A stretch of DNA of 64,000 bases from Siphonodentalium dalli (Eukaryota > Mollusca > Scaphopoda > Gadilida > Siphonodentaliidae), in assembly GCA_032622095.1 (NCBI GenBank), contig CP136069.1, positions 153,811,043 to 153,875,042 of the forward strand, given 5' to 3'. The position numbers and the translations under genes are program-made. Shown here piece after piece: positions 11,851 through 24,117 of this stretch (position 1 is the first letter of the stretch; each line of letters opens with the position of its first letter). The notes below the pieces were generated by a model. The model made no database searches, was not told the DNA's origin, and was given only the letters and a program-made list of their open reading frames with translations.

Positions 11851-12660
11851 TTGAGATGTGTATTTGGATTACTGGCAACTACAGTAATGCCCCAAGTAAT
11901 CGACTCTTTAACTACAGCAGAATTATGGGTAACTTTTCAGGATTTAGCCTTCAAAATGCTCATGGACAAGTCTAAACATAGACAAGATACAGTTTTTCTC
12001 CCCGAGAAGGTGGATGGAGGAAATTCTAAATGCCGACTCTTCAATGACATCATTGACATGCTCGAAAAAAACAATGTCGGTTGGACGGCTGACGCTGTCA
12101 CCACAATTGGCAAACCATTTGTGGATGCCATCGTCGCCGTCCTGTGGTATATTGATCCACACTACACCACAATTCTCGACAGATTTCCAGAGCTAACCTG
12201 GTTATTCAAAATCTTCACCGGTTTGAAATACAACGACCCAAAAGGTCACAAACATGCCGTCCAGAAAATATCCCAAGAAAAGTTGTCATCTTTGGAGTCT
12301 GAAGTAGACAGATTCACAGATGCACCATGGATGAAGACCAAACAATGGCAACCGGTACGTGAGGGCGTGGTGGAAGTGTTAGACCTTGTGCACAAATACA
12401 TTGTTTATCTTAGAAAAAAATTGGATGAAGTTCAGCAGTCCCACACGTGTGAAGATGTTGTGCGATCCGCTGCCGATTCACAGCTGTTAGTTGTCATCAA
12501 ACCGAGTCATTTAGTAAAGCCGACTGTTGCTGCTCGTTATGCTAAATTGAATTCAGAACTGTCAACAGTGTCGTACTACGAAAAACTGAACCTTGATGAA
12601 TTTACACCTGAAGATACTCGAGAGCGCAGACACTATTTGGACAATATCAACCAGGGATAG
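11851..12660 (+). CDS. Unidentified 270-codon open frame
   Basis: A single uninterrupted frame, longest of its region, ends at 12660. The product is soluble-looking and mixed in charge, with IDMLEKNN, DAIVAVLWYIDPHY, LTWLFKIF and a Lys/Glu-rich helical stretch (VHKYIVYLRKKLDEVQ). No domain is recognised. The first 30 codons overlap a MITE terminus: catacagtaatgcc-like sequence and aattatgggtaa match the hairpin at 28480-28649. The native start may therefore be the Met at about 11956, or an exon may begin after ttttcag at 11940. Its intact state beside the broken BEN gene is notable. No coding partner downstream is evident. Confidence 0.55.
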   Translation: MRCVFGLLATTVMPQVIDSLTTAELWVTFQDLAFKMLMDKSKHRQDTVFLPEKVDGGNSKCRLFNDIIDMLEKNNVGWTADAVTTIGKPFVDAIVAVLWYIDPHYTTILDRFPELTWLFKIFTGLKYNDPKGHKHAVQKISQEKLSSLESEVDRFTDAPWMKTKQWQPVREGVVEVLDLVHKYIVYLRKKLDEVQQSHTCEDVVRSAADSQLLVVIKPSHLVKPTVAARYAKLNSELSTVSYYEKLNLDEFTPEDTRERRHYLDNINQG

Positions 12661-12889
12661 AACTTCAAATGTGTTCATTTTTCAAAGTCGTCAGGAAATA
12701 ATATTTCTTTGCTAGAGTGACATTAAATCAATCAATCATATGAACCAGTACTTGTAAGTGAATACTCCTGTTTCTGTAATACACAAGTGGGATGAGACAC
12801 CTGAAAGAGAGACTAGTTAAAATAATATGACAGATTGTACCCCTGGACTGGTATTCAGGTTATCAATAACAGGATAGAGTGTTCAATTC

Positions 12890-12990
12890 AAGCAGTCAAA
12901 TTTAGGGGAAAATACCATTTAATATAATAAAGATGAACAGTGTTCATCCTTATTATATTAAATGGTATGTTTCGCTAAAATTGACTGCTT
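12890..12990. repeat. Hairpin repeat, arms of about 48 bp
   Basis: Sequence from agcagtcaaa to ttgactgctt is an imperfect inverted repeat with almost no loop (centre about 12940). It contains accatttaatataataa and its complement. It looks like a foldback MITE. Confidence 0.75.
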
Positions 12991-13765
12991 GCTGCAGTGT
13001 TAGTAGCCCATGATAAAAAAATTAAAAATAAAAATAAAAAATCGCCCTCCCTCATGCATTTAAAAAAAAAAATGCCTGAGAAACAAAACATTGAGTTTGT
13101 GTGGCCTAAGATGACATTTGGCAAACAAATGCATGAAACTGGAAAAAACTATTTCTGGGGCTCGGAACAACCCACCCACCCGGACCTTGTACCCAGGAAC
13201 TTTTTGCCCATCCCCAAAACACCCCCCCCCCCCCCCCCCCCTGGTCATTTGAGAAAAACTGGCCAGCATTTTCTAAGCGATGGCAGCGTTCCTTTTCTGA
13301 GAGATGGCATTTTTTTCCTGAGCAGACAGCAGACAGACATTCGATTATGTGGTGTGAACTTAATAGGCTTGAGAAGTTCTTATTAGGTTCTTATTTGAGA
13401 TTAACCAGAAAGAAATCATGCTTACAATTCTGAGGCAGCCAACAACTGAACCCTTAATATTTGGACTTCTGTAGCTCTCAATCGTTGAGAACTCGTCATT
13501 TTGGGCTCATTTGCACAAAAGACATGGTCATCGGCAGCCATCTTTGACCTGTAGATGGGAACGAGTAATTTTGGCGTGAACCCGTCAATAAACATGGCCT
13601 CCGTCGGCCATCTTTGATTTCAGTGATAACACTATATAAATGTAGATGCAAATTCAATTCATAGTCAGTGCCACAAGTTAAGCTACTGTGTCATTGACCC
13701 TTTCATTTTGAGAAATATTCTGGAGAAACAATTACCACAGTATTTAATATTCTTGTTTGTGTATA
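12991..13765. other. Noncoding: homopolymer tracts and a satellite fragment
   Basis: Contains A-rich runs (13010-13075), a C tract of about 20 (about 13222-13241), and a fragment of the atggccgcc / agccatctt satellite family (about 13500-13640) that also occurs at 19.5-20.5 kb. The open frames across the C tract are low-complexity and not supported as genes. Confidence 0.6.
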
Positions 13766-14141
13766 CAGGGCCAGGAACCTCAAGCCTCTAAACCAAAGCG
13801 TTTGTGTTTAAAATTGGATTAAAACACTGATTAAAACAGAAATAAATTAATGTCTGAGACGACAAACTAGTGCATGAGCTGTAGAAAATCACAGTGCACA
13901 TGTACAAATCAATGCTTGGCGAAAACGAACTTTTATTTGTAAAATTAGACGAATATAAGTAAATTTCTTATGTTTCACCTAAATTTTTACATAAAAGTTA
14001 GTTTTCGCCAAAAAATGATTTTTGCATGTGCACTGTGATTTTCTACAGCTCATGCACTATTTTGTCCTCTAATTTATTTCTGTTTTAATCCAATTTTAAA
14101 CACAAAACGCTTTGGTTTAGAGGCTCAGGTTCCCGGCCCTG
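13766..14141. mobile_element. 376-bp hairpin MITE with CAGGGCC termini
   Basis: Left end CAGGGCCAGGAACCT and right end complementary (TTCCCGGCCCTG), with the inverted complementarity continuing almost to the centre (about 13955). It is flanked by gtata on both sides (13761-13765 and 14142-14146), a probable 5-bp target duplication. Nothing inside is coding. The termini resemble the CAGGGGCGG element at 31065-31476, also with a 5-bp duplication. Confidence 0.8.
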
Positions 14142-14326
14142 GTATATTCTTATTTGAAAAGAAATCTTATGTTACGTGTTTTTTGCTCAAATCCATTTTT
14201 AATGATTTCTGTTGTTGATATGCAAAAACTACTATAACCACACCGCCTCAGCATTGCTGCACATTTGGCATGGGCCTCCAAAAAACGAGACCAAGGCTTA
14301 CCTCTTGTTTAAATTTTTATTTTCAG

Positions 14327-14383
14327 ATATCCTGCAGGACTCCAATATAACTACAGAAGCAGAGCTATCTGCCTCCACAGAAG
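14327..14383 (+). CDS. Mini-exon, copy 1 of a tandem exon duplication
   Basis: A 57-base exon between tttcag and gaag|gtatag, phase 1 at both ends, encoding DILQDSNITTEAELSASTE. It joins in frame to 10339 upstream and 14915 downstream. The product is short, acidic and Ser/Thr-rich, with no domain recognised. Confidence 0.65.
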
Positions 14384-14914
14384 GTATAGCATACTATGTT
14401 TATCATGTCACCTGCCCACGAAGTGGGACTGGCACTTAGCCTAGGGATCACTATCTGTTGTCATCTTCAACAACCAGTCTTGTCGGATTTTTCCAGTCAG
14501 AGCTATTCCCCTAAATTGATAGCTTGTTAGCATGATAACTTGGAACAATCATTGACCAAACTGGCATTTTTGTTTTTGCTCCAATGTGCACTTTTAAGTA
14601 TTTAGATTGATTTTATGCAAAAATAAATTGACCCCTCCCCCATCTCTCGGAAGGGTGGGGATTAAATGAAAATGTTTTTCTCCAAAATGTGTCTTGAAAG
14701 ATGTTGATTGATTTTATACGAAAAGGAATATGGGTCGATTATGGGGAATTTTTTAGCTCCAAAATCCATTTTGAAGGATTTAGATGAATGTGATGCAAAA
14801 ACAATTATAACCACACCTAATGTTCAGCCTCAGCATTGCTGCATGTTTGGCGTGGGCCAAAAACGAGACCGTGCATCGGCGATGCTTACCTCTGGTTTAC
14901 ATTTTTATTTTCAG

Positions 14915-14974
14915 ATATCCTACAGGACTCCAATAACATAACCACAGAAGCAGTGCTCTCTGCCTCCACAGAAG
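14915..14974 (+). CDS. Mini-exon, copy 2 of a tandem exon duplication
   Basis: A 60-base exon, phase 1 at both ends, encoding DILQDSNNITTEAVLSASTE, nearly the same as the exon at 14327 with one inserted codon. Flanking introns are also related: ggcatgggcc / ggcgtgggcc, and aacgagacc appear before both, and gcccacgaagtg after both. The duplicated unit is about 590 bases. Preserved frame and splice sites suggest the exons were once under selection. Confidence 0.65.
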
Positions 14975-16394
14975 GTAAATCATTCTACATTTATCATGTC
15001 AGCCGCCCACGAAGTGAGAGCGACATTATAAGTTGTCTCAGCCCATTGAGGGTGACATGGTCACACGTCAGCTGCAAGGATTTCATATGATATCCGAGCA
15101 TGCGACGCGAGACCACGTCGCCGCACTTGGCTGAGACAACAATTAAATTTTCTATATTTTTGTGGCGGAATCCATGTACGTATTCCCGACCGAACGTGAC
15201 TTCGATTGTTTTCCCGATACCTTATGGGCATTCACAGTACTCTTCTCACATTGTTAACTTTTCGGCTATAAAGGTGTGATTTTGATACATCTTCGATTAA
15301 CACTAATCTAATGCGGTCAGAATATTAGACTCTTTCCTGTGTATGTTTTGGGTGTGTGTGTGAGTCATTATTTTGAAATGAATTCAGCGTAATTAGAACT
15401 TTAATGTTTTACACCACTTTGGGACATTTAACTGTACCATAGATAAGATTTCTCCTAAAACCTGTTGTTTCGTTCAATGTGCTGTTCTCCAAATGATGTT
15501 ATGATGGGGAACCGTTGCATGCTGAAGGCCATTATTAAACTGGTTTTATGGGCTAATTATGTGATAAATTGTTTATCCTACAGCAATAGCAGTTACGCTT
15601 GTCCTGAGGCCGAACGAGCGACCGATTCTAAGCTTCCGATAAATACAAAGCACCATAATCGAATTCATCACATCCTGTGTACTATTCATGGACTAATGAA
15701 TTTGAATCTTTGGGACATACTATACAGTTATCGCCTGGTGTTGAGGGAGACACAGAGATTTGTCGCCCGCTTGGTGACAAATCTGTTTAATTCCCAGCAA
15801 CATAATCAAGTCATAAATTAACATAAGATGACAAAAAATGAAACTAGATTAGTAGGTTTGGTAACAACGGAAAAGCATTTGTAATACCTGCAATGTACAT
15901 GTAGATATATTATTAACGCAAGATATACGGCCATACTTGTAGGGCAACGTGTCATTGTGAATTTGGAGATGCATGATGCAATAAAACATCTTTGTCCAGA
16001 CAACGCGTTTTAACATTACAATTACATTGGAAACAAAATTTAACCAAAGTAGCATGATAAAAGCACATTTTGAGCTACCAATTTGTATCAACATTTACAT
16101 GTAAATTCGATCGATCACAAACAATAAGTGCATGTGTACTAGCTATATAGTCAAAAATGAAAACGACAACACACCGAACACAGGCAACTGTAAAGGGAGG
16201 TAACCGACTATCTCGCACGGAAAGTTACTTATCATATTTCCACTATAGATAAGCAAACATTGTGTTCACACCACGGTTTTGTAAAGATATAGGTATATAA
16301 GCGGAGCGTTGGTTTTAGTATGTTGTAGAGGAGTTGGTGTTGTGCGGTAGCTATGGAGTATATAAGTGGTTGTCTATTTCTTGTCACCTTTTAG
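14975..16394. other. Intron-like noncoding stretch
   Basis: Apart from a short gttgtctcagcc / ggctgagacaac inverted pair (15034-15141) nothing is recognised. Open frames here are short, lack splice context and do not resemble known domains. Confidence 0.5.
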
Positions 16395-16469
16395 GAGGAT
16401 GTGGGTTGGGAAAGGATGATGGGGAAGACATGGTTTCCCTATCTAATAGAAGGAAGCCAAAGATTAAAG
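16395..16469 (+). CDS. 75-base exon of the recombinase/SANT gene
   Basis: Bounded by ttttag and aaag|gtgagt, phase 1 at both ends, so it keeps frame with 14974 upstream and 17625 downstream. It encodes CGLGKDDGEDMVSLSNRRKP, acidic then basic, with no recognised domain. Evidence is splice-site quality and phase consistency. Confidence 0.6.
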
Positions 16470-17624
16470 GTGAGTTTAATAAGCTGTAGATCTACATTTT
16501 AGATTTTAAACTGAAAAAGTACTTTTATGCAAATATTTATCACCATCCAAAATGGCCAAAATTGTTGCCAAACATATCAAGTTGCGTTTCATTATGTATT
16601 CAGCCTACAGTAACTGTTAGCATTAACTTATTCTCTCCAGAACCTATTTGCTATAAACCGACCCGCCCAAATATTTTTTCGAAGACCTGCAAGAAAAACA
16701 TTGCAAGAGTGTGATTAGAGCTCTCCACTAAGCATCCTATGATGTTATTTCCTTGTCCAAAATGCCTGTCTAGAATTGCGTTTCACTTGAAATTGTGTCA
16801 AGATATTTCACTACCACTGGGGGAGAACAGCAACGCATTGCATAAAATGTGATTCTCTACCATAACTCGTTGTAGATCCTCTATATATAATTCCATCATC
16901 TATATTATTTGTATGCGCACCCCCATTCTAGGCATTGCGTCTATTTCGCATAAACGCAATCACTTAAACGCTTAATTTATTCAGAACGATCCGCGTTAGA
17001 TTGATCACGCGGCTCACACCAATCACTCACTCCGCATGGGGAACTCAGTTCTGATAGGTTGGTGTGCATGAGTCGTCTCGCGATATTAGAGGATTGATGT
17101 ATCGGTAATATTTTTTTTATGTCGTTGATCATTGTTTTGATTGCGGTATGCAAGTGTCGCGTCGATTTCATTTGTAATTTTCTCATGTTGTGTGTTGTAC
17201 ATATTTCAAATACACTTTGCATTTGATACAGTATACATTTGTTTGTGGGATAAAACTTGCAAAACGTTGAGAATAAGACGGAATTATAAGTAATAACTGT
17301 GTTAATGTGTTAGGCAGTTGTTTCGTATTCATCGACCATCAGAAAAACTTCTTATCAAGTCGAGGGATACTGTGCGCAAATAACTGTGGGTTTTGTCGTT
17401 GTCAGAAACGTAACATGCAGATGAATTTTGTTAAATGTTGTGATCAGCTGCATTGCTTGTCAATTACTACTTATGTACGTGTAAATATAACATGGTTTTA
17501 CGTCTAATTAAACCGCAATCATACATGTTAGGACATTGAGTTGAGCTTGTATGTTCTAAGTTACCTGGTTGAAAATTGATAGTGCAATCTGGATATCAAC
17601 CCATTGTCAATTATTCTGTTGTAG

Positions 17625-17839
17625 TTCCAAGACAAACATGGTCAGACAATGAGGGAATTGAGCTCGAATTAAATTTTTCAAAGTATTATAAAAACAAAAC
17701 CAACAAGACCTGCCCTTCAAGAAGCGAATGTGAACAGGCCATCAAAAGATCAAGAGAAGATGGCGGAGAAATCTGCAAGAGGAAATGGAGTATCATAAAA
17801 AAAAAAGTTAACAACAGTATCATGAAAATCAGAGGTTGA
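17625..17839 (+). CDS. Terminal exon with SANT/Myb-like segment
   Basis: Starts after ctgttgtag in phase 1 and ends at TGA (17837-17839). Visible motifs are RQTWSDNEG, FSKYY, CPSRSECEQAI, CKRKWSIIKKKVNN. The spacing W-S-x-x-E ... F ... P-x-x-x-x-C ... W-x-x-I-K-x-x-V-x-N matches the SANT/Myb-like segment found at the C-terminus of Crypton-derived recombinase-like proteins (family knowledge). Together with 8357, 10220, 14327, 14915 and 16395 it makes a coherent all-phase-1 gene model. DNA or chromatin binding is inferred. Confidence 0.65.
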
Positions 17840-17909
17840 TGCTTCTGAGTTCTGACTAGAAATTATACCATGTTGGAGGTCAAACTTTTAGCAGCTCAAC
17901 TTTACCACA

Positions 17910-18825
17910 GGCCTCTGGAACAAATATTTGAGCCCAACACTCTGTCTCCAATATTCCTATAGAACGGCTAACAACTCGAAAAATATCCAGTTTTCATCAA
18001 ACTAGCGCAATATACCATCATAAATGTTCCCCATATGGTTATTAGGGCATTACCGTTCCGTTTCATTTGAGGCTGGACATGTTAAAATCGGTTTAAGAGA
18101 ACTCGAGTTATGGCAGCATGACTACAGATATCGGCTTGACTTTTTCACTCGTTTGACATGGTGTCCCCGAGAAACGCCAATTTTAAAACAAATTCGTTCA
18201 AAAAATGATGGTCTTCACAACTAGTAACATATATACATGATGAATTTCTAGAAGCATTAGTCTGTATGTAATTGTAAGACTTGACAATGCCTAAAATTCC
18301 TTTATTTTGAGAAAAAGTCCTTTTCAGAAGCAGGAAGTAAAATGAAATCGGGTTACAATAAAAGGTGACACTGAGCTAGGCCAATTGCAAGTTAAGTACG
18401 TGCCTCTATGGGTGTCAATTAACTGTAAAATGAAGGATTTTATACCTTAGTATGTTTAATTAAAAATATTTTTGGAAATATGTTGCTGAGAATATAATAT
18501 CGGTGGTCAGCGTTTGTTAAAACTTTGAATGTCCCGAGGACACAATGTCAAACGAGCAAAAAAATCAAGTCGATATCTGTAGTCATGCATCCATTACTCA
18601 AGTTCTGTTGAACCAATTTTAACATGTCATGCATCAAATGAAAGAGAAATGCAGTGCCCTAATGACTATATGGGGAACATTTATGTCAACAAAACATTTA
18701 GGAGGGTATAATATTGCACTGGTTTGAAGGTGATGATTGGAAAACTGGATAGTTTTCGAGTTGTTGGCCTTTCTATAGGAATATGTACACAGAGCGTTTG
18801 GGCTCAAATATTTGGTCCAGGGGCA
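17910..18825. mobile_element. Large inverted repeat with arms of about 290 bp
   Basis: Left arm (about 17920-18205) and right arm (about 18535-18815) are imperfect reverse complements: for example ttcctatagaacggc pairs with cctttctataggaa, catatggttattaggg with ccctaatgactatatg, and cactcgtttgacat with atgtcaaacgag. The 330-base centre is noncoding. This is typical of a foldback or MITE element. Ends and target duplication were not resolved. Confidence 0.75.
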
Positions 18826-19479
18826 TGAAGATGTATTGTCATTTGTTTGATAATAAGTATGTATTTCGAATCTTGACACAAACTACGACTACAATAATAT
18901 GACCTCCATCAGAGGCAAATATCGGTCCGGTTCAAACGGTGTGTCTACTGACGATAATAATAATTGTCGGTGGGCAGACCATTGGTACCGGCCGATACTT
19001 CAGCTAAACAGGAGAGACTCCACAAAAGCCATGGCTTGTCAATCCTGTTCGAAACAGATATCAATCAACCTATATGTTATTATGTAAATGAAATGTAAAA
19101 TGACTATAAATATCTTGAGATTCTAAATAAATATTGTTTACACTAAATCAGGGCCTGTGTGAGTTAATTCATATTTAGTCAAATAAAAGTATCTTAATGA
19201 ATATTTTTCTTGCTCTTTCGTACAAATAAGTGATCCATTATCCCATAGTGTGTCCACGACCATTTACAGTACTATTATAGGTAATATTCAAACGGAAAAG
19301 TCATGTGCTCCAGACCTGTCTGATCGACTATCCCGCCAACTCAAAACACGTTGATAACTCAAATATTCCTCTGGTCCATAAGAATTAGACTTACCGAAGT
19401 TTGACTACTTGGGATACAAGGCTGATTTTGCGCGAAGGCGACACCAATATTAAAGTCCGGCGTCCGTGAGTCTGTACAT

Positions 19480-20520
19480 CCCGAATCCTTTAGCACGGCC
19501 TAGAGCCCGTACCGATGCACCGATCATCATGAAATTTTTCGTGGATCACAACATTGGCATCTAGATGGGAACGAGTCATTTTGGGCTCATTTGCATAAAA
19601 AACATGGCCACTGGCAGCCATCTTGGATTTAAAAATTGCATCTTTTAGCACGGGCTAGAGGTCGCAGGATTGGTCCGATCATCATGAAATTTGTCATGGA
19701 GGTTGACATTGACATGTAGATGGGAACGAGTCATTTTGGTATGAATCCGTCAATAAACATGGCCGCCGTCGGCCATCTTGGATTTCAGTGATAACACTAT
19801 ATAAATCCATAATGCACCGTACAGCCTGTACCGATGCACCGATCATCATGAAATTTTTCGTGGTTCATGACATTGGCATCTAGATGGGAACGAGTCATTT
19901 TGGGCTCATTTGCATAAAAAACATGGCCACCGGCAGCCATCTTGGATTTTAAAATTGCATCCTTTAGCACGGGCTAGAGGTCGCAGAATTGGTCCGATCA
20001 TCATGAAATTTGTCACTGAGGTTGACATTGACATGTAGATGGGAACGAGTCATTTTGGTATGAATCCGTCAATAAACATGGCCACCATCGGCCATCTTGG
20101 ATTTCAGTGATAACACTATATAAATCCATAATGCACCCTATAGGCTGTACCAATGCTCCGATCTTCATGAAATTTTTCTTGGCTCATGACATTGGTATCC
20201 AGATATGAACGGGTCATTTTGGGCTCATTTGCATAAAAAACATGGCCGCCAGCAGCCATCTTGGATTTCAAAATTGCATCCTTTAGCATGGTCTAGACTT
20301 CACAGTATTCGTCCAATCATCATGAAATTTGTTATTGAGGTTGATATTGATATGTAGATGGGAACAAGTAATTTTGGAGTGGATCCATCAAGAAACATGG
20401 CCGCCATCGGCCATCTTGGATTTCAGTGATAGCGTTATATAAATCAATATTTCCTCCAATAACTCATACTGATGTATCAATCATCATGAAATATTTCATG
20501 GCTCATGACATGTCGATTTG
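19480..20520. repeat. Dimeric satellite, about 310-bp higher-order unit
   Basis: Two related monomers alternate. One carries catctagatgggaacgag then gggctcatttgcataaaa; the other carries gacatgtagatgggaacgag then gaatccgtcaataaacatgg. Both share atcatgaaattt and agccatcttggattt. About three dimers are present, decaying rightwards. Related fragments lie at about 13500-13640, 20770-20847, 21161-21480, 25340-25640 and 54800-55280. Confidence 0.9.
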
Positions 20521-20847
20521 AATTTAATTCATAGTCAAGTGTCACAAGTTAAGCTACTGTGTCATTGACACTTTCATTTTGAGGAAAAACAGACTTTTCT
20601 TCATGAAATTGATGCCACCACCTAACTAGGTTGGGGGTGGGTATATGTGGAAGCACTACTGGTATCGCACAGGGTATATGGTCTCATGATATGACCGAAC
20701 TTGACAAAGTCAAGCTAAGTTATTGTCGTGGCGCATCGTCCAGCATCTTGATTCTGTATGTTCCGAATCCTTTAGCACCGCCTAGAGCCCGTACCGATCA
20801 CTGAAAATGTTCATGGATCATGACATTGGCATCTAGATGGGAATGAG

Positions 20848-21160
20848 GGGCCTCGGTGGCTCAATCGGTTAGGGGTACCACTCCAAGCCGTTTCGCCCTC
20901 CAGCGCTGGCGATAAGGGTTCAAATCCACATGTTTCCATGGTGGACTTTGTAACTCGAAATCGTTATCTGGTGGAGTTGCCAGTTACTCGCAGATGGCCG
21001 GTGGTTTGCCGCACATGGTTGACGAGTCTATCAGTCATTGAAATCACTGTTAGATTAGTTGCAAGTGTGCGGATTTCCTCCACCACTAAAACTGGCAATG
21101 TCGTGATATGGCCTTAGTGGCTAAAGCGACAATAAACCCCAATCAATCAATCAATCAATC
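20848..21160 (+). mobile_element. tRNA-derived SINE with 14-bp target duplications
   Basis: The 5' part has pol III promoter boxes: A box tggctcaatcgg (20857-20868) and B box ggttcaaatcc (20917-20927). The body is followed by a 3' tail of aatc repeats (about 21141-21160). The element is bounded by identical tagatgggaatgag (20834-20847 and 21161-21174), a 14-base target duplication inside the satellite. This shows L1/RTE-type insertion after the satellite formed. It is probably transcribed by RNA polymerase III. Confidence 0.9.
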
Positions 21161-21530
21161 TAGATGGGAATGAGTCATTTTGATCTCGTTTGCATTATAA
21201 CATGGCACTGGCAGCCATCGTGAATTTCCAAATTGAATCTATATCATGGGCTACAGGCCACAGCATTGGTCCGATCAAGAAATTTGGCACAACAGTTGAC
21301 ATATTGACTTTTAGAAGGGAACGAGTAATTTTGGTGTGAATCATCCAAAAACATGGCTGCCATCAGTGTCAGTGATGACACTACCGTATATAAATCAATA
21401 GCACTGCCTACAGCTCATACTGATGCATCAATCCTCATGAAATTGTTCATGGGTCACGATGACATTAGTCACATTACCATGTAAATGTGAATTTAATTCA
21501 TAATCAGTGTCCCTAATTTTGCATAACTTC

Positions 21531-21660
21531 ACTGATGTTAGACATGAAACCCCATTGATGTTGGACATGAAACCTCATTGATGTTGGACATGAAACCTCA
21601 TTGATATTGGACACACAAAAACTCATTGATATTGGACACACAAAAACTCATAAACATCAA
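21531..21660. repeat. Minisatellite of about 24-bp units
   Basis: Repeats of attgatgttggacatgaaacc, changing to attgatattggacacaca with related spacing, in about five units. Confidence 0.8.
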
Positions 21661-21777
21661 ATGTTGGAACCCCTTCTGCAAACTCATAAAATTGGACACA
21701 ATATAAAGCTCATAATATTTTTAGCTCATAAACAACATTTGTTGGTAGTACCGTTTAGCCGTCCGTCTGTGCGTCCG

Positions 21778-22870
21778 GAAATGGTTTCCGGATGATAACT
21801 TTAGTTTCGGTTAATAGATCAAAAGCAAATTTCATAGGTGACAATATGAGACAATGATGCTTTAATTAATTTAGTCTAACAAGTTTATTGAGATAATGTA
21901 TCTACAATGTGTACTGTATAAATGATTTCGTCTGAATAAAAATATATAAAAAAAACAAAAAACAAAAAAATTCATAGGTGAGTTTATCAGACCAAAATAC
22001 AAGTCAATTTTGAATATGGGTTTGCTCTGCCCAATTTTGCAACAGTTATGGCCCTTTTTCGACTTAGAATCTTGCAATTTTCTGGTTTCCGGATAATAAC
22101 TTCAGTTTGTTTGTTTCAAAAGAAAGAATTATCTTTATAAATAGAAAAGTTACCGATTTTATTAGTGATTAAAACATATATGCAATGAATTAGAATGAAA
22201 GTTTACAGTGAAAGATCAAGGGATTTTTTGGGGACACTTGTTTTTGGGCAATGATATTCCAAAGGCATATCCTGAAGGCATGAGTGGAGGAAGGTTTGGG
22301 AGGGGGTGACGCCCTGCTGATGGTGGGGGGTACGTTCTTCCCCCTGAGAGCTAATCTAGGGCTCTTTGAGTCAGTATTTATACCCCACTTTCGAAGAAAA
22401 TGGGGGATATACTGGATTGACTGCGACACTGCGTCTGTCCGTCCGTCATGCTTTCTCTATCCGTGTGTCTGACCTCATAACTAGAACAACTATGAACTGA
22501 TTTCAATAGTGTTTGGTATGCGAGCTCATTAGGACTGCCTCTCCGCATGATGCTAATTGCGGTTTGGTCCGATTTTTTTTTAAAAGTTTAATATGCCTCA
22601 TTTTCAACTTATTTTGTCCGACTTAATAACTTTAACAAATATGAACCGATTTCAATAATTTTTGGTATAGACATGCTTCTCACAATATCCTCTCTACATG
22701 ATGCGGCTAGGGATTGGCTCAGACTGTTTTTTGTATTTATATTACACTTCATTTTTGACTTAGAAAATTCTGTCCGACTTAATAACTTTAACAAATATAA
22801 ACTAATTTGAATGATATTTTTGGACAAGCTTCTTGTGATACCATATCGATATTATTAGTCCGAATTTTTC
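21778..22870. repeat. Dispersed and imperfect tandem repeats, noncoding
   Basis: About 21778-22110 belongs to a family marked by tttccggatgataact and ttgctctgcccaatttt, also seen at about 52000-52280 and 55905-56060. From about 22474 to 22860 an imperfect unit of about 125 bases recurs (cgacttaataactttaac, gatttcaata-tttttggta, ctacatgatgcgg). A short stem ccccactttcgaagaaaatgggg lies at 22382-22404 before a gtctgtccgtccg run. No gene is supported. Confidence 0.65.
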
Positions 22871-24117
22871 TTTAAAGTTACAAATCTTTTTTGTTGGGTT
22901 TATGGATAATGTGGGTTGAATTTGCCATGGTGGGGGTATGCTAGCATTCAAGTGCACACCTCTTGTTTGAATTATTTACTGAGAGGTCTATTCGATCGAG
23001 TTTCTCAACCATAACTTTGGAAATTTGTTATATAAGTATGCATTGAAAATGCTTGTAAGTTATTGTCAGATATATTTGGGTTCAATGGATTATCCTTATC
23101 CTGCTTGAATTGAGACTCACCATTATCACTCTAATTCATATAATAGGCTATTTTCTAAAATTCAAGTGAGAGTCACATATATACATGTAATATACTAGTA
23201 CAGTAACAATGTCTATTAAGTTAGTAATTACTAAGTACTAATCTCTATGTTAATTTTTCATTTGGTGTTATGAGATCCCACCTGATTACCAGGATTATTT
23301 GATCAAATTGTCACTGTTCATGCAATGTTTTTGATTGAAATACTGAATTTTGAAGGCTGAATGATAACAAACCTGAACTCAAACTATTTGAAGTTTTAAC
23401 AGATGAAAGCTAGATAAAGCCAAACATACTTTTACAGTATGATTCTAACTGTTAAACTTAAATATTTTTGTAAAGTTAAATGTTTTATGTCAATATGTAT
23501 AAATAATTTGCATCTTGTTATGATATGAATTGGGACATAAATTCTGCATGCAGTTTGGGTCCAAACCATTAAACGGTATTGAAATGCAAAATATTCCTTT
23601 ATAACACGTATACAAACTGATTGATATTAAGCATGACTTATTGGCCGGGTGCTATATTGTATTTTTTTCCATTATTTTGAATGTGAATATGCATACACAT
23701 GTCACGAAAATAAATGATATCTCGCTCTCTCTCTATAGCCAAAAAAAATGCAATAATAAATATTCAAACTCTGAATATCTGGAAAAGCATGATTCACCTG
23801 AGTTGTTTAATTCTATATCTATGGCGGTGCCGCGGTAACATCACGTGGCCGTAACGACCCAGACATTTTGCCGGGATTGTCGCAAACAACTATGAAAAAA
23901 AATCTCTCAGTGAAGGAATGAGCTGACCTTTCCTCCCCAACAAGTGGCTGCAACATGACATGGCCTTAGCTGCTGAAAACGACATGAAATCGCAAAAAAT
24001 CTATCAAACCAATTAGCTACATGTAGGACCCAAACCCTTAGACAAAATAGATGTGTTGATCCCAAGCCCCGTGGTTCCCTTACAATTATTCATCATCATT
24101 TTGATTTTCTCTTTCAG
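22871..24117. other. Noncoding, AT-rich, probable SINE tail fragment
   Basis: Nothing coding is supported. About 23930-24000 carries catgacatggccttagctgct, like the catg/gtgatatggccttagtggct end of the SINE at 20848-21160, so a SINE fragment is plausible. Confidence 0.45.
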
